Source of the DNA: Pseudomonas capsici
GTDB lineage: Bacteria > Pseudomonadota > Gammaproteobacteria > Pseudomonadales > Pseudomonadaceae
NCBI RefSeq assembly: GCF_017165765.1
Contig: NZ_JAFGZD010000022.1
Location: 18,593 to 82,592 of the forward strand
Length of the DNA stretch: 64,000 nucleotides
Direction: 5' to 3'
The translations under genes were made by a program, and so were the position numbers. The notes under the pieces were generated by a model. It had not been told where the DNA came from. It saw nothing but the letters and a program-made list of their open reading frames with translations, and did no database searches. This document shows positions 17,275-25,945 of this stretch, piece after piece; positions within the stretch are counted from its first letter, which is position 1, and each line of letters starts with the position of its first letter.

Positions 17275-18870
17275 TTGAAACTGCTCACACTACGCGCCTC
17301 GATTGCCGTCGCTGCATTCGGCTTCGCCGCCAGTGTCTGCGCCAAACCGCTGGTGGTCTGTACCGAAGCCAGCCCGGAAGGCTTCGACATCGTGCAATAC
17401 ACCACCGCCGTGACGGCAGACGCCTCGGCAGAAACCATCCTTGAACGTCTGGTCGCGTTCACGCCTGGCACCACAGATACCGTTCCCGGTCTTGCCGAGA
17501 GCTGGGAGATCAGCCCCGACGGTCTGGTCTATACCTTCAAGCTGCGTCAGGGCGTCAAGTTCCAGACCACCGATTACTTCAAGCCCACCCGCGACATGAA
17601 CGCCGACGATGTGCTCTGGAGCTTCCAGCGGCAGATGGACGCCAAGCATCCCTGGCATGCGCGCTCACTGGTGGGTTACCCCTATTTCGAGAGCATGGGC
17701 TTCAAGGAACTGCTCAAGAATGTCGAAAAAGTCGACGACTACACCGTAAGATTCACCCTCTCGAAAGCCGAGTCGCCTTTCCTGCGCAATCTGGCGATGC
17801 CTTTCACCTCGATCTACTCGGCCGAATATGCCGATCAGTTGCTCAAGGCTGACAAGACCGCCGAACTCAACAGCAAGCCCGTTGGCACCGGCCCGTTCAT
17901 CCTGACGCGCTATGCCAAGGATGCCCAGGTCCGCTATAAAGCCAACCCGGACTACTGGAAGCTGAAAGTCCCCAGCGAAGCGCTGATCTTTGCGATCACT
18001 CTGGACAACAACACGCGCCTGCAAAAACTCAAGGCAAACGAATGTCAGGTTGCGCTTTATCCAAAACCTGACGATATTGCGAGCATCAAGGCTGACCCGA
18101 ATCTCAAGATCGACGAGATGGAAGCCATGATGACCAGCTATGTCGCCATCAACACATCGCACAAATACCTTGACGATGTGCGCGTGCGGCAAGCGATCAA
18201 CCTGGCTTTCGACAAGAAGTCCTACATCAGGGCTCTGTTTGGCGAAGGCAAGGCCACCGAGGGCGTCGGCCCCTACCCACCGACCATGATCGGCTACGAC
18301 AACGATAGCCAAAGCCCGCCGTACGATCCGGCCAAAGCCCGTACCTTGCTCAAAGAGGCCGGCGTTCCAGAAGGACAGGTATTTACTCTGTTCGCTCGCA
18401 ATGGTGGTGCAGTGACCAACCCCAACCCGTTGGTGGGGGCACAGATGCTTCAGGGCGATCTGGCCAAGGTAGGCATCAAGCTGGACATTCGCGTCATGGA
18501 ATGGGGTGAAATGCTGAAACGCGCCAAGAATGGCGAACATGACATGGTTTTTGCGGGATGGGCAGGCGACAACGGCGACCCGGATAACTTCCTGACGCCG
18601 AACCTCGGCTGCGACGCCGCAAAAAATGGCGAAAACTATGCTCGCTGGTGCAACAAGGACTTTGAAGACGCGATCACCCGGGCCAGGGAAAAAACCGACC
18701 CAGCCGAACGTGCCGCGCTCTACAAAAAGGCCCAGCAAGTGTTCAACCAGGAGCAACCATGGATAAGCCTGGCCTATCCAAAACTGTTCGTAGCAATGCG
18801 CAAGAATGTCGAAGGCTTTCATATCAGCCCGCTGACCAATAACAACTTCACCACTGCACGGGTGAAGTAA
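17275..18870 (+). CDS. dppA4: Dipeptide ABC transporter substrate-binding protein (DppA paralogue 4, TTG start)
   Basis: A 531-residue solute-binding protein, more divergent than the three tandem copies (KPLVVCTEASPEGFDIVQYTT instead of CSEASPAGFD; GWAGDNGDPDNFLTPNLGC). The start is TTG 17275 with a near-perfect AAGGAGGT six bases upstream; the signal peptide begins MKLLTLRASIAVAAFGF. An in-frame upstream extension to 17197 has no such support. It lies 84 bases after opdP and 70 bases before dppB, so opdP-dppA4-dppBCDF probably forms one transcript and this is likely the main partner of the transporter. Function: periplasmic peptide capture. Confidence 0.9.
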   Translation: MKLLTLRASIAVAAFGFAASVCAKPLVVCTEASPEGFDIVQYTTAVTADASAETILERLVAFTPGTTDTVPGLAESWEISPDGLVYTFKLRQGVKFQTTDYFKPTRDMNADDVLWSFQRQMDAKHPWHARSLVGYPYFESMGFKELLKNVEKVDDYTVRFTLSKAESPFLRNLAMPFTSIYSAEYADQLLKADKTAELNSKPVGTGPFILTRYAKDAQVRYKANPDYWKLKVPSEALIFAITLDNNTRLQKLKANECQVALYPKPDDIASIKADPNLKIDEMEAMMTSYVAINTSHKYLDDVRVRQAINLAFDKKSYIRALFGEGKATEGVGPYPPTMIGYDNDSQSPPYDPAKARTLLKEAGVPEGQVFTLFARNGGAVTNPNPLVGAQMLQGDLAKVGIKLDIRVMEWGEMLKRAKNGEHDMVFAGWAGDNGDPDNFLTPNLGCDAAKNGENYARWCNKDFEDAITRAREKTDPAERAALYKKAQQVFNQEQPWISLAYPKLFVAMRKNVEGFHISPLTNNNFTTARVK

Positions 18871-18940
18871 GAAAAACAGCCGCCCGCGTCCACAAGATCA
18901 AGGTCGGCATGCCTGAAAGGCTGATGAGGTACACCACAAG

Positions 18941-19951
18941 ATGTTTAGTTTTATTGCCCGCCGGGTGGGGTTACTGATCCCTACCTTCTTCGGCATTACC
19001 CTGCTGACCTTCGCCCTGATTCGCCTTATCCCCGGCGATCCGGTCGAAGTCATGATGGGCGAGCGCCGGGTCGACCCGGAAATGCACGCCCAGGCCATGG
19101 AGCGCCTTGGTCTGAACAAACCGCTTTATGCGCAGTACATCGACTATGTCGGCAAGCTCGCCCAGGGCGACCTCGGCGAATCCCTGCGTACCCGCGAAAG
19201 CGTCTGGACCGAGTTCACGTCCCTGTTTCCCGCAACGCTTGAACTGTCGATCGCAGCCTTGATCTTCGCCGGCATCGTCGGCCTTCTGGCCGGAGTCATT
19301 GCCGCACTCAAGCGCGGTTCGCTGTTCGATCACGGGGTCATGGGCGTTTCGCTGGCGGGCTACTCGATGCCGATCTTCTGGTGGGGCCTGATCCTCATCA
19401 TGTTCTTCTCGGTATCCCTGGGCTGGACCCCGGTATCGGGACGCATCGACCTGCTGTACGACATTCAGCCGGTGACCGGCTTCATGCTGATCGACACCCT
19501 GCTCAGCGACGAAGAAGGCGCGTTCCTCGATGCCCTGCATCACCTGATTCTTCCGGCCATCGTGCTGGGCACCATCCCGCTGGCGGTGATCGCGCGGATG
19601 ACCCGCTCCTCGATGCTCGAAGTGCTGCGCGAAGATTACGTGCGTACCGCACGGGCCAAAGGCCTGTCGCCGGCTCGCGTGGTGTTCGTCCACGGTCTGC
19701 GCAATGCGCTGATCCCGGTCCTGACCGTATTCGGCCTGCAGGTCGGCACGCTGCTGGCAGGTGCCGTACTGACCGAAACCATCTTTTCCTGGCCCGGCAT
19801 CGGTAAATGGCTGATCGAGGCCATCGGCGCACGGGATTACCCGGTCGTGCAGAACGGCATTCTGTTGATCGCCTGTCTGGTGATCCTGGTCAACTTCGTC
19901 GTGGATATCCTCTACGGCTTTGCCAACCCACGTATCCGTCACCAGCGCTGA
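18941..19951 (+). CDS. dppB: Dipeptide ABC transporter permease DppB
   Basis: A 336-residue inner-membrane permease of the OppB/DppB family: MFSFIARRVGLLIPTFFGIT with the conserved N-terminal helix, IRLIPGDPVEVMMGER, and the EAA loop DYVRTARAKGLSPARVVFVHGLRNALIP that docks on the ATPases. About six transmembrane helices. It pairs with DppC to form the dipeptide channel. It follows dppA4 by 70 bases and precedes dppC by 11 bases; GAGG lies upstream of the ATG. Confidence 0.95.
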   Translation: MFSFIARRVGLLIPTFFGITLLTFALIRLIPGDPVEVMMGERRVDPEMHAQAMERLGLNKPLYAQYIDYVGKLAQGDLGESLRTRESVWTEFTSLFPATLELSIAALIFAGIVGLLAGVIAALKRGSLFDHGVMGVSLAGYSMPIFWWGLILIMFFSVSLGWTPVSGRIDLLYDIQPVTGFMLIDTLLSDEEGAFLDALHHLILPAIVLGTIPLAVIARMTRSSMLEVLREDYVRTARAKGLSPARVVFVHGLRNALIPVLTVFGLQVGTLLAGAVLTETIFSWPGIGKWLIEAIGARDYPVVQNGILLIACLVILVNFVVDILYGFANPRIRHQR

Positions 19952-19962
19952 GATCCTGACCA

Positions 19963-20874
19963 ATGAGCACACCTACTCCTGAGGTAGCAGTCGATCAAAG
20001 CCTGCTTTACCCATCGCCCTACAAAGAATTCTGGCATGCCTTTTCCCGGAACAAAGGTGCCGTTGCCGGCCTGATGTTCATGATCCTGATCGTGTTCTGC
20101 GCGCTGTTCGCCCCCTGGGTTGCGCCCCACGATCCGAGCGAGCAATACCGCGACTTCCTGCTGACTCCACCGGTCTGGCTTGAGGGCGGTCAATGGCAGT
20201 TCATTCTCGGCACCGACGAGCTGGGCCGTGACCTGCTGTCGCGCCTGATCCAGGGCTCGCGGCTGTCGCTGCTGATCGGTCTGTCGTCGGTGGTCATGTC
20301 GCTGATCCCCGGTATTCTGCTGGGTCTGCTGGCCGGGTTCTTCCCGCGCTTCCTCGGCCCTTCGGTCATGCGCCTGATGGACATCATGCTGGCCCTGCCG
20401 TCGCTGCTGCTGGCTGTGGCCATCGTCGCGATCCTCGGCCCAGGTCTGATCAATACCGTGATCGCCATTGCCATCGTGTCGCTGCCGTCCTATGTACGCC
20501 TGACCCGTGCTGCGGTGATGGGCGAGCTGAACCGCGATTACGTGACCGCTGCCCGTCTGGCCGGTGCCACCCTGCCCCGCCTGATGTTCGTTACCGTGCT
20601 GCCCAACTGCATGGCGCCACTGATCGTTCAGGCAACCCTGAGTTTCTCCTCCGCCATCCTCGATGCCGCAGCACTGGGCTTCCTGGGTCTTGGTGTGCAA
20701 CCGCCGACGCCTGAGTGGGGCACCATGCTCGCTTCGGCTCGCGACTACATCGAACGCGCCTGGTGGGTCGTGAGCCTGCCCGGTCTGACCATTTTGCTCA
20801 GCGTGCTGGCAATCAACCTGATGGGCGACGGCCTGCGCGATGCGCTGGACCCGAAACTCAAGAATGCCGCCTGA
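19963..20874 (+). CDS. dppC: Dipeptide ABC transporter permease DppC
   Basis: A 303-residue OppC/DppC-family permease. An N-terminal cytoplasmic tail (SPYKEFWHAFSRNKGAVAGL) precedes the first helix, the motif HPLGTDELGRD appears as ILGTDELGRDLLSRLIQGSR, and the EAA loop is DYVTAARLAGATLPRLMFVTVLPNCMAPLI. It is the second channel subunit of the Dpp importer. It starts 11 bases after dppB and ends 10 bases before dppD, consistent with one operon. Confidence 0.95.
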   Translation: MSTPTPEVAVDQSLLYPSPYKEFWHAFSRNKGAVAGLMFMILIVFCALFAPWVAPHDPSEQYRDFLLTPPVWLEGGQWQFILGTDELGRDLLSRLIQGSRLSLLIGLSSVVMSLIPGILLGLLAGFFPRFLGPSVMRLMDIMLALPSLLLAVAIVAILGPGLINTVIAIAIVSLPSYVRLTRAAVMGELNRDYVTAARLAGATLPRLMFVTVLPNCMAPLIVQATLSFSSAILDAAALGFLGLGVQPPTPEWGTMLASARDYIERAWWVVSLPGLTILLSVLAINLMGDGLRDALDPKLKNAA

Positions 20875-20884
20875 GGAGATTCGT

Positions 20885-21853
20885 ATGTCACTTCTGCAAA
20901 TCCAGAATCTCAACGTCCGCTTCGGCGACGCCAAGGCCGTCCCGGTTGTGGATGGCCTGTCCCTGAGTGTCGAGAAAGGCGAAGTCCTGGCCATCGTCGG
21001 CGAGTCGGGTTCCGGCAAGTCCGTGACCATGATGGCGCTGATGGGGCTGATCGACGCTCCCGGCATCATCACTGCCGATGCGCTGAATTTCGACGGCAAT
21101 GACCTGCTCAAGCTCAATGCCCGTCAACGTCGCCGCATCATCGGCAAGGACCTGGCGATGGTCTTCCAGGATCCGATGACCGCCCTGAACCCCAGCTACA
21201 CCGTGGGCTTTCAGATCGAAGAAGTGCTGCGCCAGCACTTGAAACTGTCCGGCAAGGCCGCTCGCCAGCGGGCGCTGGAGCTGCTCGAAAAGGTGGAGAT
21301 TCCGGGTGCCGCGTCGCGCCTGGATGCCTACCCGCATCAACTGTCCGGCGGCATGAGTCAGCGTGTGGCCATTGCCATGGCCATCGCCGGTGAGCCCAAG
21401 CTGCTGATTGCCGACGAGCCGACCACTGCGCTGGACGTGACCATCCAGGCACAGATCATGGACCTGCTGCTGAGCCTGCAAAAGGATCAGGACATGGCGC
21501 TGGTGCTGATCACTCACGACCTGGCTGTAGTAGCCGAAACCGCCCAGCGCGTCTGCGTGATGTATGCCGGGCAAGCCGTGGAAGTCGGTCAGGTGCCCGG
21601 CCTGTTCGATATTCCGGCGCATCCTTACAGCGAAGCACTGCTGGCGGCGATCCCGGAACACAGCATGGGTGCAGCACGTCTGGCGACCTTGCCCGGCATG
21701 GTGCCTGGTCGTTATGACCGTCCGATGGGCTGCCTGCTGTCACCGCGCTGCCCTTATGCACAGGAAAACTGCCGCATCCAGCGCCCGGCACTGGACCCCA
21801 AAGCCCACAGTCTGGCTCGTTGCTTCTATCCGTTGAATCAGGAGGTGGCGTGA
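20885..21853 (+). CDS. dppD: Dipeptide ABC transporter ATP-binding protein DppD
   Basis: A 322-residue ATPase: Walker A GESGSGKSV, signature LSGGMSQR, Walker B LLIADEPTTALD, then the oligopeptide-transporter C-terminal extension with Cys-rich MGCLLSPRCPYAQENC, which binds an iron-sulfur cluster in related importers. The start is the ATG at 20885 with GAGGAGA upstream; an in-frame extension into dppC is not needed. Its stop TGA overlaps the ATG of dppF (TGATG), giving translational coupling of the two ATPases. Confidence 0.95.
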   Translation: MSLLQIQNLNVRFGDAKAVPVVDGLSLSVEKGEVLAIVGESGSGKSVTMMALMGLIDAPGIITADALNFDGNDLLKLNARQRRRIIGKDLAMVFQDPMTALNPSYTVGFQIEEVLRQHLKLSGKAARQRALELLEKVEIPGAASRLDAYPHQLSGGMSQRVAIAMAIAGEPKLLIADEPTTALDVTIQAQIMDLLLSLQKDQDMALVLITHDLAVVAETAQRVCVMYAGQAVEVGQVPGLFDIPAHPYSEALLAAIPEHSMGAARLATLPGMVPGRYDRPMGCLLSPRCPYAQENCRIQRPALDPKAHSLARCFYPLNQEVA

Positions 21854-22827
21854 TGAGCGTCGTACTTACCGCCCGCGACCTTACCCGTCATTACGAAGTC
21901 TCTCGCGGCCTGTTCAAGGGCAATGCACTGGTGCGTGCCCTCAACGGCGTTTCCTTTGAACTGGAAGCGGGCAAGACCCTGGCTGTGGTCGGTGAATCCG
22001 GCTGTGGCAAATCCACTCTGGCCCGTGCCCTGACCCTGATCGAAGAGCCGACCTCCGGTTCCCTGAAAATCGCCGGACAGGAAGTCGCGGGAGCCAGCAA
22101 GTCCGAGCGCAAGCAATTGCGCAAAGACGTGCAGATGGTGTTCCAGAGTCCTTATGCCTCGCTCAACCCGCGGCAGAAGATCGGTGACCAGTTGGGCGAG
22201 CCGCTGCTGATCAACACCGACCTCAGCCGTGCCGAACGCCGGGAAAAGGTTCAGGCGATGATGAGTCAGGTGGGCCTGCGTCCCGAGCACTACCAGCGCT
22301 ACCCGCACATGTTCTCCGGTGGTCAGCGCCAGCGTATCGCCCTGGCTCGTGCCATGATGCTGCAACCCAAGGTGCTGGTGGCCGATGAACCGACCTCAGC
22401 GCTGGATGTGTCGATCCAGGCACAGGTGCTGAACCTGTTCATGGACCTGCAGCAGGAGTTCAATACGGCCTACGTGTTCATCTCCCACAACCTGTCGGTG
22501 GTGCGTCACGTGGCCGACACGGTATTGGTGATGTATCTGGGACGACCTGCGGAAATGGGGCCGAAGGAAGAAATCTACAATCGCCCTCTGCACCCTTACA
22601 CCCAGGCACTGCTCTCGGCGACTCCGACCATCCACCCGGACCCGCTGAAGCCGAAGATCAAGATCGTCGGTGAGCTCCCCAACCCGCTAAACCCGCCAAG
22701 CGGCTGCGCCTTCCACAAGCGCTGCCCCTACGCGACCGAGCGCTGCTCCAAGGAAATCCCCGAGTTACGGACGGTGGATAACCGTCAGGTAGCCTGCCAT
22801 CACGCCGAGCAGTTTGTAGCGGCGTAA
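21853..22827 (+). CDS. dppF: Dipeptide ABC transporter ATP-binding protein DppF
   Basis: A 324-residue ATPase forming a heterodimer with DppD: Walker A GESGCGKST, signature FSGGQRQRIALARAMM, Walker B VLVADEPTSALD and the C-terminal cysteine motif PSGCAFHKRCPYATERC. The start is ATG 21853, overlapping the dppD stop by one base, with GGAGGTG upstream. It is the last gene of the peptide import unit and is followed by a strong palindrome shared with the convergent flavoreductase gene. Confidence 0.95.
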   Translation: MSVVLTARDLTRHYEVSRGLFKGNALVRALNGVSFELEAGKTLAVVGESGCGKSTLARALTLIEEPTSGSLKIAGQEVAGASKSERKQLRKDVQMVFQSPYASLNPRQKIGDQLGEPLLINTDLSRAERREKVQAMMSQVGLRPEHYQRYPHMFSGGQRQRIALARAMMLQPKVLVADEPTSALDVSIQAQVLNLFMDLQQEFNTAYVFISHNLSVVRHVADTVLVMYLGRPAEMGPKEEIYNRPLHPYTQALLSATPTIHPDPLKPKIKIVGELPNPLNPPSGCAFHKRCPYATERCSKEIPELRTVDNRQVACHHAEQFVAA

Positions 22828-22832
22828 TACCC

Positions 22833-22888
22833 TGTCGCGGCCAAGCCCCCTTTCACAGAACAGTGTGGGAGAGGCCTTGGCCGCGACA
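22833..22888. repeat. REP-type palindrome and probable bidirectional terminator
   Basis: TGTCGCGGCCAAG and CTTGGCCGCGACA are perfect 13-bp arms enclosing a 30-base loop with TGTGGGAG, a common Pseudomonas REP core. It lies between two convergent genes and probably terminates both. Related half-sequence occurs at 8495. Confidence 0.75.
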
Positions 22889-22890
22889 AC

Positions 22891-25425
22891 TCAATACACA
22901 TCCCTTCTGTAACGCCCTTGCTCGATCAGCTCGGCTACCGCCTGCTCACCCAGCACATCCTTGAGTACCTGATCCACACCCGCCGCCATCCCCTCAAGGC
23001 TGCCGCAGATGTAGATCGCAGCGCCCCGATCCAGCCAGGCACGCAACTCATCGGCGGCTTCGCGCAAACGATCCTGCACGTAGATCTTTTGCGCCTGATC
23101 GCGGGAGAACGCCAGATCCAGACGAGCCAGACTCCCATCCGCCAGCCAGCCTTGAAGCTCGGCAGAACAATGAAAATCATGGGCCGCATTGCGTTCGCCA
23201 AACAACAGCCAGTTGCGCGAATGCCCTTGAGCAATACGCGCCTTGAGCAGGCTGCGCAACCCGGCAAGCCCGGTGCCGTTGCCCAACAGAATCAACGGCA
23301 TCGGTTCGACCGGTAAATGGAAACTGCTGTTCCGACGCAGGCGCAGGCTGATAGCACTCTCCAGAGACGCATGCTCGGTCAACCAGCCAGAGCCGAGTCC
23401 CAGGCTGCCATCGGGATGCAGTTCCTGACGCACGAGCAGTTGCAGCACGCCATCCTCGGGAATAGAAGCGATCGAATATTCGCGAGCAGCCAGAGGCACC
23501 AGCGCATTGACCAGCGCCTGTGCATGCAGGCCGACCAGATGCGCACGGTGCTGGGGCAACTGACGAGTCGCCAGCGCCTGTAGCAGAGTCTCCTGCAAGC
23601 CATCCACGCTGACCGGCGTGTCGTGCGCAATGCCAAGACCGCTCAGGAAATGCTCAAGGGCCGCCACGCTGTTGCGTGGCAATACTTCGACCAGATCCCC
23701 CGCCTGCCAGGTTGCGGCACCCGGTGCAGCCAGATCCACCAGAAAGACTTTTGAACCGCTGCTGCCGGGGTTCAACAGCTCGCGGCGCGTCAGCGTCCAG
23801 TTCTCGAAAACCGGGGCCTGCCAGGACACAACGGGCGAGCTGCCCGTCAGTTGTCCCAGTTGTTGTTGCCAGTGCTGCAGTGCGCCAGGATCGGCGCTGT
23901 CGACTTCTACCGGCGCAAACAGTGTGCGACCGCCGCGCTCGACCAGCCAGTGATGCAGTCGGTGGGCGAAAGCGCAGAACTGCGGATACTGTCGATCACC
24001 CAGAGCCAGGACGGCATAGTTCAGATTCTGCAGAGGCAGCTCGCTACCGAGCAATTTGCGCTCGAAACCACGAGCGCTGTCCGGTGCCTCGCCATCGCCA
24101 AAGGTGCTGACCACGAACAAGGCATGCTGGCTCTGGCTCAGCTCCTGCCCGGTCAGGTCGCCCAGTCGCTTTACACGCACTGGCAACCCGGCCGACTGCA
24201 ACTGGCCTGCCGTCTGCCAGGCCAGCTGTTCGGCAAAACCGCTCTGGCTGGCAAAACCAATCAGCCACGACGCGGCGTCATTATCCGGATTCCCCGCAAG
24301 ACCGCCGCGAGCATTCCTGATCTCACGCTTCTTGCGACGACGATCCAGATACAAAAGCCAGCCGGTGATGAAGAACAGCGGCATCATCAATGCAGCAACA
24401 GTCATGATGATACGACCGCCGAGACCGAAATAACTGCCCACATGCAGGGAATAGTTACTGGTCAGTAGCTGAGCGCCCAGACTCTTTTCCTCATAGCGCG
24501 AAACGAAATTGACCTTGCCGGTGGCCGGATCAAGATTGATCGTGCCGAAAGCCCGTGGATGCGGTGAGTTCTTGAGCAGGTAGAACACGGTCGCGGGCTG
24601 GCCGCCGCTCGCCGGAAGTCTCAGGTTATAGGAGCCCAGCTCAGGCCCGGCCGCTTCCTGAATGCTGGCCCAGACGGCATCGTAATCCACCACCAGCGGG
24701 CCCGCGGGCTGAGCACGTTTCTCGCCTTTGCCCTGCTCGGCAGGTGGAGGATCGCCCAGCAGCCTGTTCATGCCGTTGCTGAACCATTCATAGGACCAGT
24801 TCAAGCCGGTCACGGCGAACAACAGATAGAAAAGCAGGCACCAGGTCCCGAATATCGAGTGCAGGTCCCAGTTGAAACTGCGCCCCTTCTTCGCCCAGTC
24901 CATCGTCAGCCAGACACGCCAGTCCAGCGCCTTGCGCGGCCAGCGCAGATAAAGACCGGACAGGCAGAAGAACACCAGAATCAAGGTACAGGCAGCCGTG
25001 ATCTGTTTACCGACTTCGCCTGCGGCAAGATAGCGATGCAGGTTCAGAACGAAATCGAAGAAACCCTCACCGACACCGTTGCCTCTGATTTCCCCCGTAT
25101 AAGGATCGAAATTGCGCTTGGGACCACGTCGCTGACCCGGCTCGGGAGTGAAATAGACCTGGGCAACGCGATTGCCCGTCGTCTGGACACGCAGAATCGC
25201 CACCTTCAGGCCTGTGGCAGTTTCAAGCCTGCGTACCAGCTCGGGTGCGGGCAAAGTGGCGGCACGTTCCTGAACCAGCAGCACATCGGGGTTGAGCGCG
25301 TCGAGAATCTCGTCCTCGAACGAATACAACGCACCGGTAATGCCCATCAAGGCCAGGACCAGCCCTGCCGTGATTCCAAAGAACCAATGAATCTGGAACA
25401 GGATTTTCTTCAACACACCCACCAC
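22891..25425 (-). CDS. PepSY-TM / flavodoxin / NAD(P)H-flavin reductase fusion protein
   Basis: An 844-residue fusion. Residues 1-390 form a PepSY-associated membrane module (ILFQIHWFFGITAGLVLALMG, FVLNLHRYL, NWDLHSIFGTW) with His residues suited to haem binding. About residues 395-530 are a flavodoxin-like FMN domain (WLIGFASQSGFAEQLAWQ, VVSTFGDGEAPDSA). The C-terminal part is a ferredoxin-NADP reductase-like FAD/NADPH module (REYSIASIPEDG, LILLGNGTGLAGLRS, YICGSLEGMAAGV, ending in YRRDVY). It likely moves electrons from NADPH across the inner membrane, for example to ferric siderophores. A Fur-box match lies 37-51 bases upstream. The frame opens with GTG-GTG at 25425; an internal GTG or TTG a few codons later is also possible. 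Confidence 0.82.
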   Translation of the reverse strand: MVGVLKKILFQIHWFFGITAGLVLALMGITGALYSFEDEILDALNPDVLLVQERAATLPAPELVRRLETATGLKVAILRVQTTGNRVAQVYFTPEPGQRRGPKRNFDPYTGEIRGNGVGEGFFDFVLNLHRYLAAGEVGKQITAACTLILVFFCLSGLYLRWPRKALDWRVWLTMDWAKKGRSFNWDLHSIFGTWCLLFYLLFAVTGLNWSYEWFSNGMNRLLGDPPPAEQGKGEKRAQPAGPLVVDYDAVWASIQEAAGPELGSYNLRLPASGGQPATVFYLLKNSPHPRAFGTINLDPATGKVNFVSRYEEKSLGAQLLTSNYSLHVGSYFGLGGRIIMTVAALMMPLFFITGWLLYLDRRRKKREIRNARGGLAGNPDNDAASWLIGFASQSGFAEQLAWQTAGQLQSAGLPVRVKRLGDLTGQELSQSQHALFVVSTFGDGEAPDSARGFERKLLGSELPLQNLNYAVLALGDRQYPQFCAFAHRLHHWLVERGGRTLFAPVEVDSADPGALQHWQQQLGQLTGSSPVVSWQAPVFENWTLTRRELLNPGSSGSKVFLVDLAAPGAATWQAGDLVEVLPRNSVAALEHFLSGLGIAHDTPVSVDGLQETLLQALATRQLPQHRAHLVGLHAQALVNALVPLAAREYSIASIPEDGVLQLLVRQELHPDGSLGLGSGWLTEHASLESAISLRLRRNSSFHLPVEPMPLILLGNGTGLAGLRSLLKARIAQGHSRNWLLFGERNAAHDFHCSAELQGWLADGSLARLDLAFSRDQAQKIYVQDRLREAADELRAWLDRGAAIYICGSLEGMAAGVDQVLKDVLGEQAVAELIEQGRYRRDVY

Positions 25426-25461
25426 TCGAGAGGCATTTTGCGGCGCGTATTATGCGCTAAA

Positions 25462-25476
25462 TGTTATTTATTCTCA
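25462..25476 (-). promoter_or_regulatory. Candidate Fur box upstream of the flavoreductase
   Basis: On the minus strand TGAGAATAAATAACA matches the 7-1-7 Fur consensus TGATAATnATTATCA at 11 of 14 positions. It lies 37-51 bases upstream of the start, the expected place for iron repression. Confidence 0.6.
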
Positions 25477-25584
25477 TCTTCAAGATTGTCGAATCCACCC
25501 TGTCCCGAGCATGGCCGACGGTTTCAAAGAGAAGCGCTACTGGTCGATAGAGGCGGATCGCAACTATTGCCTCAACTGACAACT

Positions 25585-25728
25585 TAGGCTTTGTACGAAA
25601 TATATCTGCGCTCGATGATGCTGCGTTAAAAACAGGCTCGGAATGCTCATTTACACCAGTAAACTCCGCTTCCTCGCCTGTTTTTGCCTTGCCTCATCTT
25701 CGCTCGAAAACATTTCGTACAGAGCCTA
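25585..25728. mobile_element. MITE-like 144-bp inverted-repeat element
   Basis: The ends are inverted copies: TAGGCTTTGTACGAAAT at left and, read from the right, TAGGCTCTGTACGAAAT. The similarity continues inward in patches (CGA-GATG, AAAAACAGGC), so the whole element is an imperfect palindrome of about 72 bases per arm. It has no coding capacity. This is the form of a non-autonomous transposable element or a large REP/BIME-like unit. It sits in the gap between the flavoreductase and the toxin genes. A degenerate one-ended relative is at 50415. Confidence 0.6.
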
Positions 25729-25945
25729 GAAAGCCAATCCTGCCAAGCACTACATAAGTATATTATCCCCATATTCATATTTACTACTTACCTGCCCCAA
25801 ACATTTATCCTACAAAACACGCCCGCCTTTCGTCTTTGACATCCATTAACACCCCCTCCTAACCTTGATCACAAGTAACAACTCAATTGCTACAGAGAAA
25901 ACAGGATCCAATCATGATCCTCCCGGAAAATAAGGATATATCCGA
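25729..25945 (+). promoter_or_regulatory. A/T-rich leader of the toxin operon
   Basis: This 217-base stretch is clearly more A/T-rich than neighbouring gaps. TTGACA occurs at 25836-25841, but no good -10 hexamer lies 16-18 bases downstream (best is TAACCT at 18). The ribosome binding site AAGGA is about ten bases before the xaxA ATG. Promoter placement is uncertain. Confidence 0.35.

Noticed and set aside
25836..25841. TTGACA as the -35 element of the toxin operon
   Set aside because: No acceptable -10 hexamer at 16-18 bases; kept only as a note in the leader entry.
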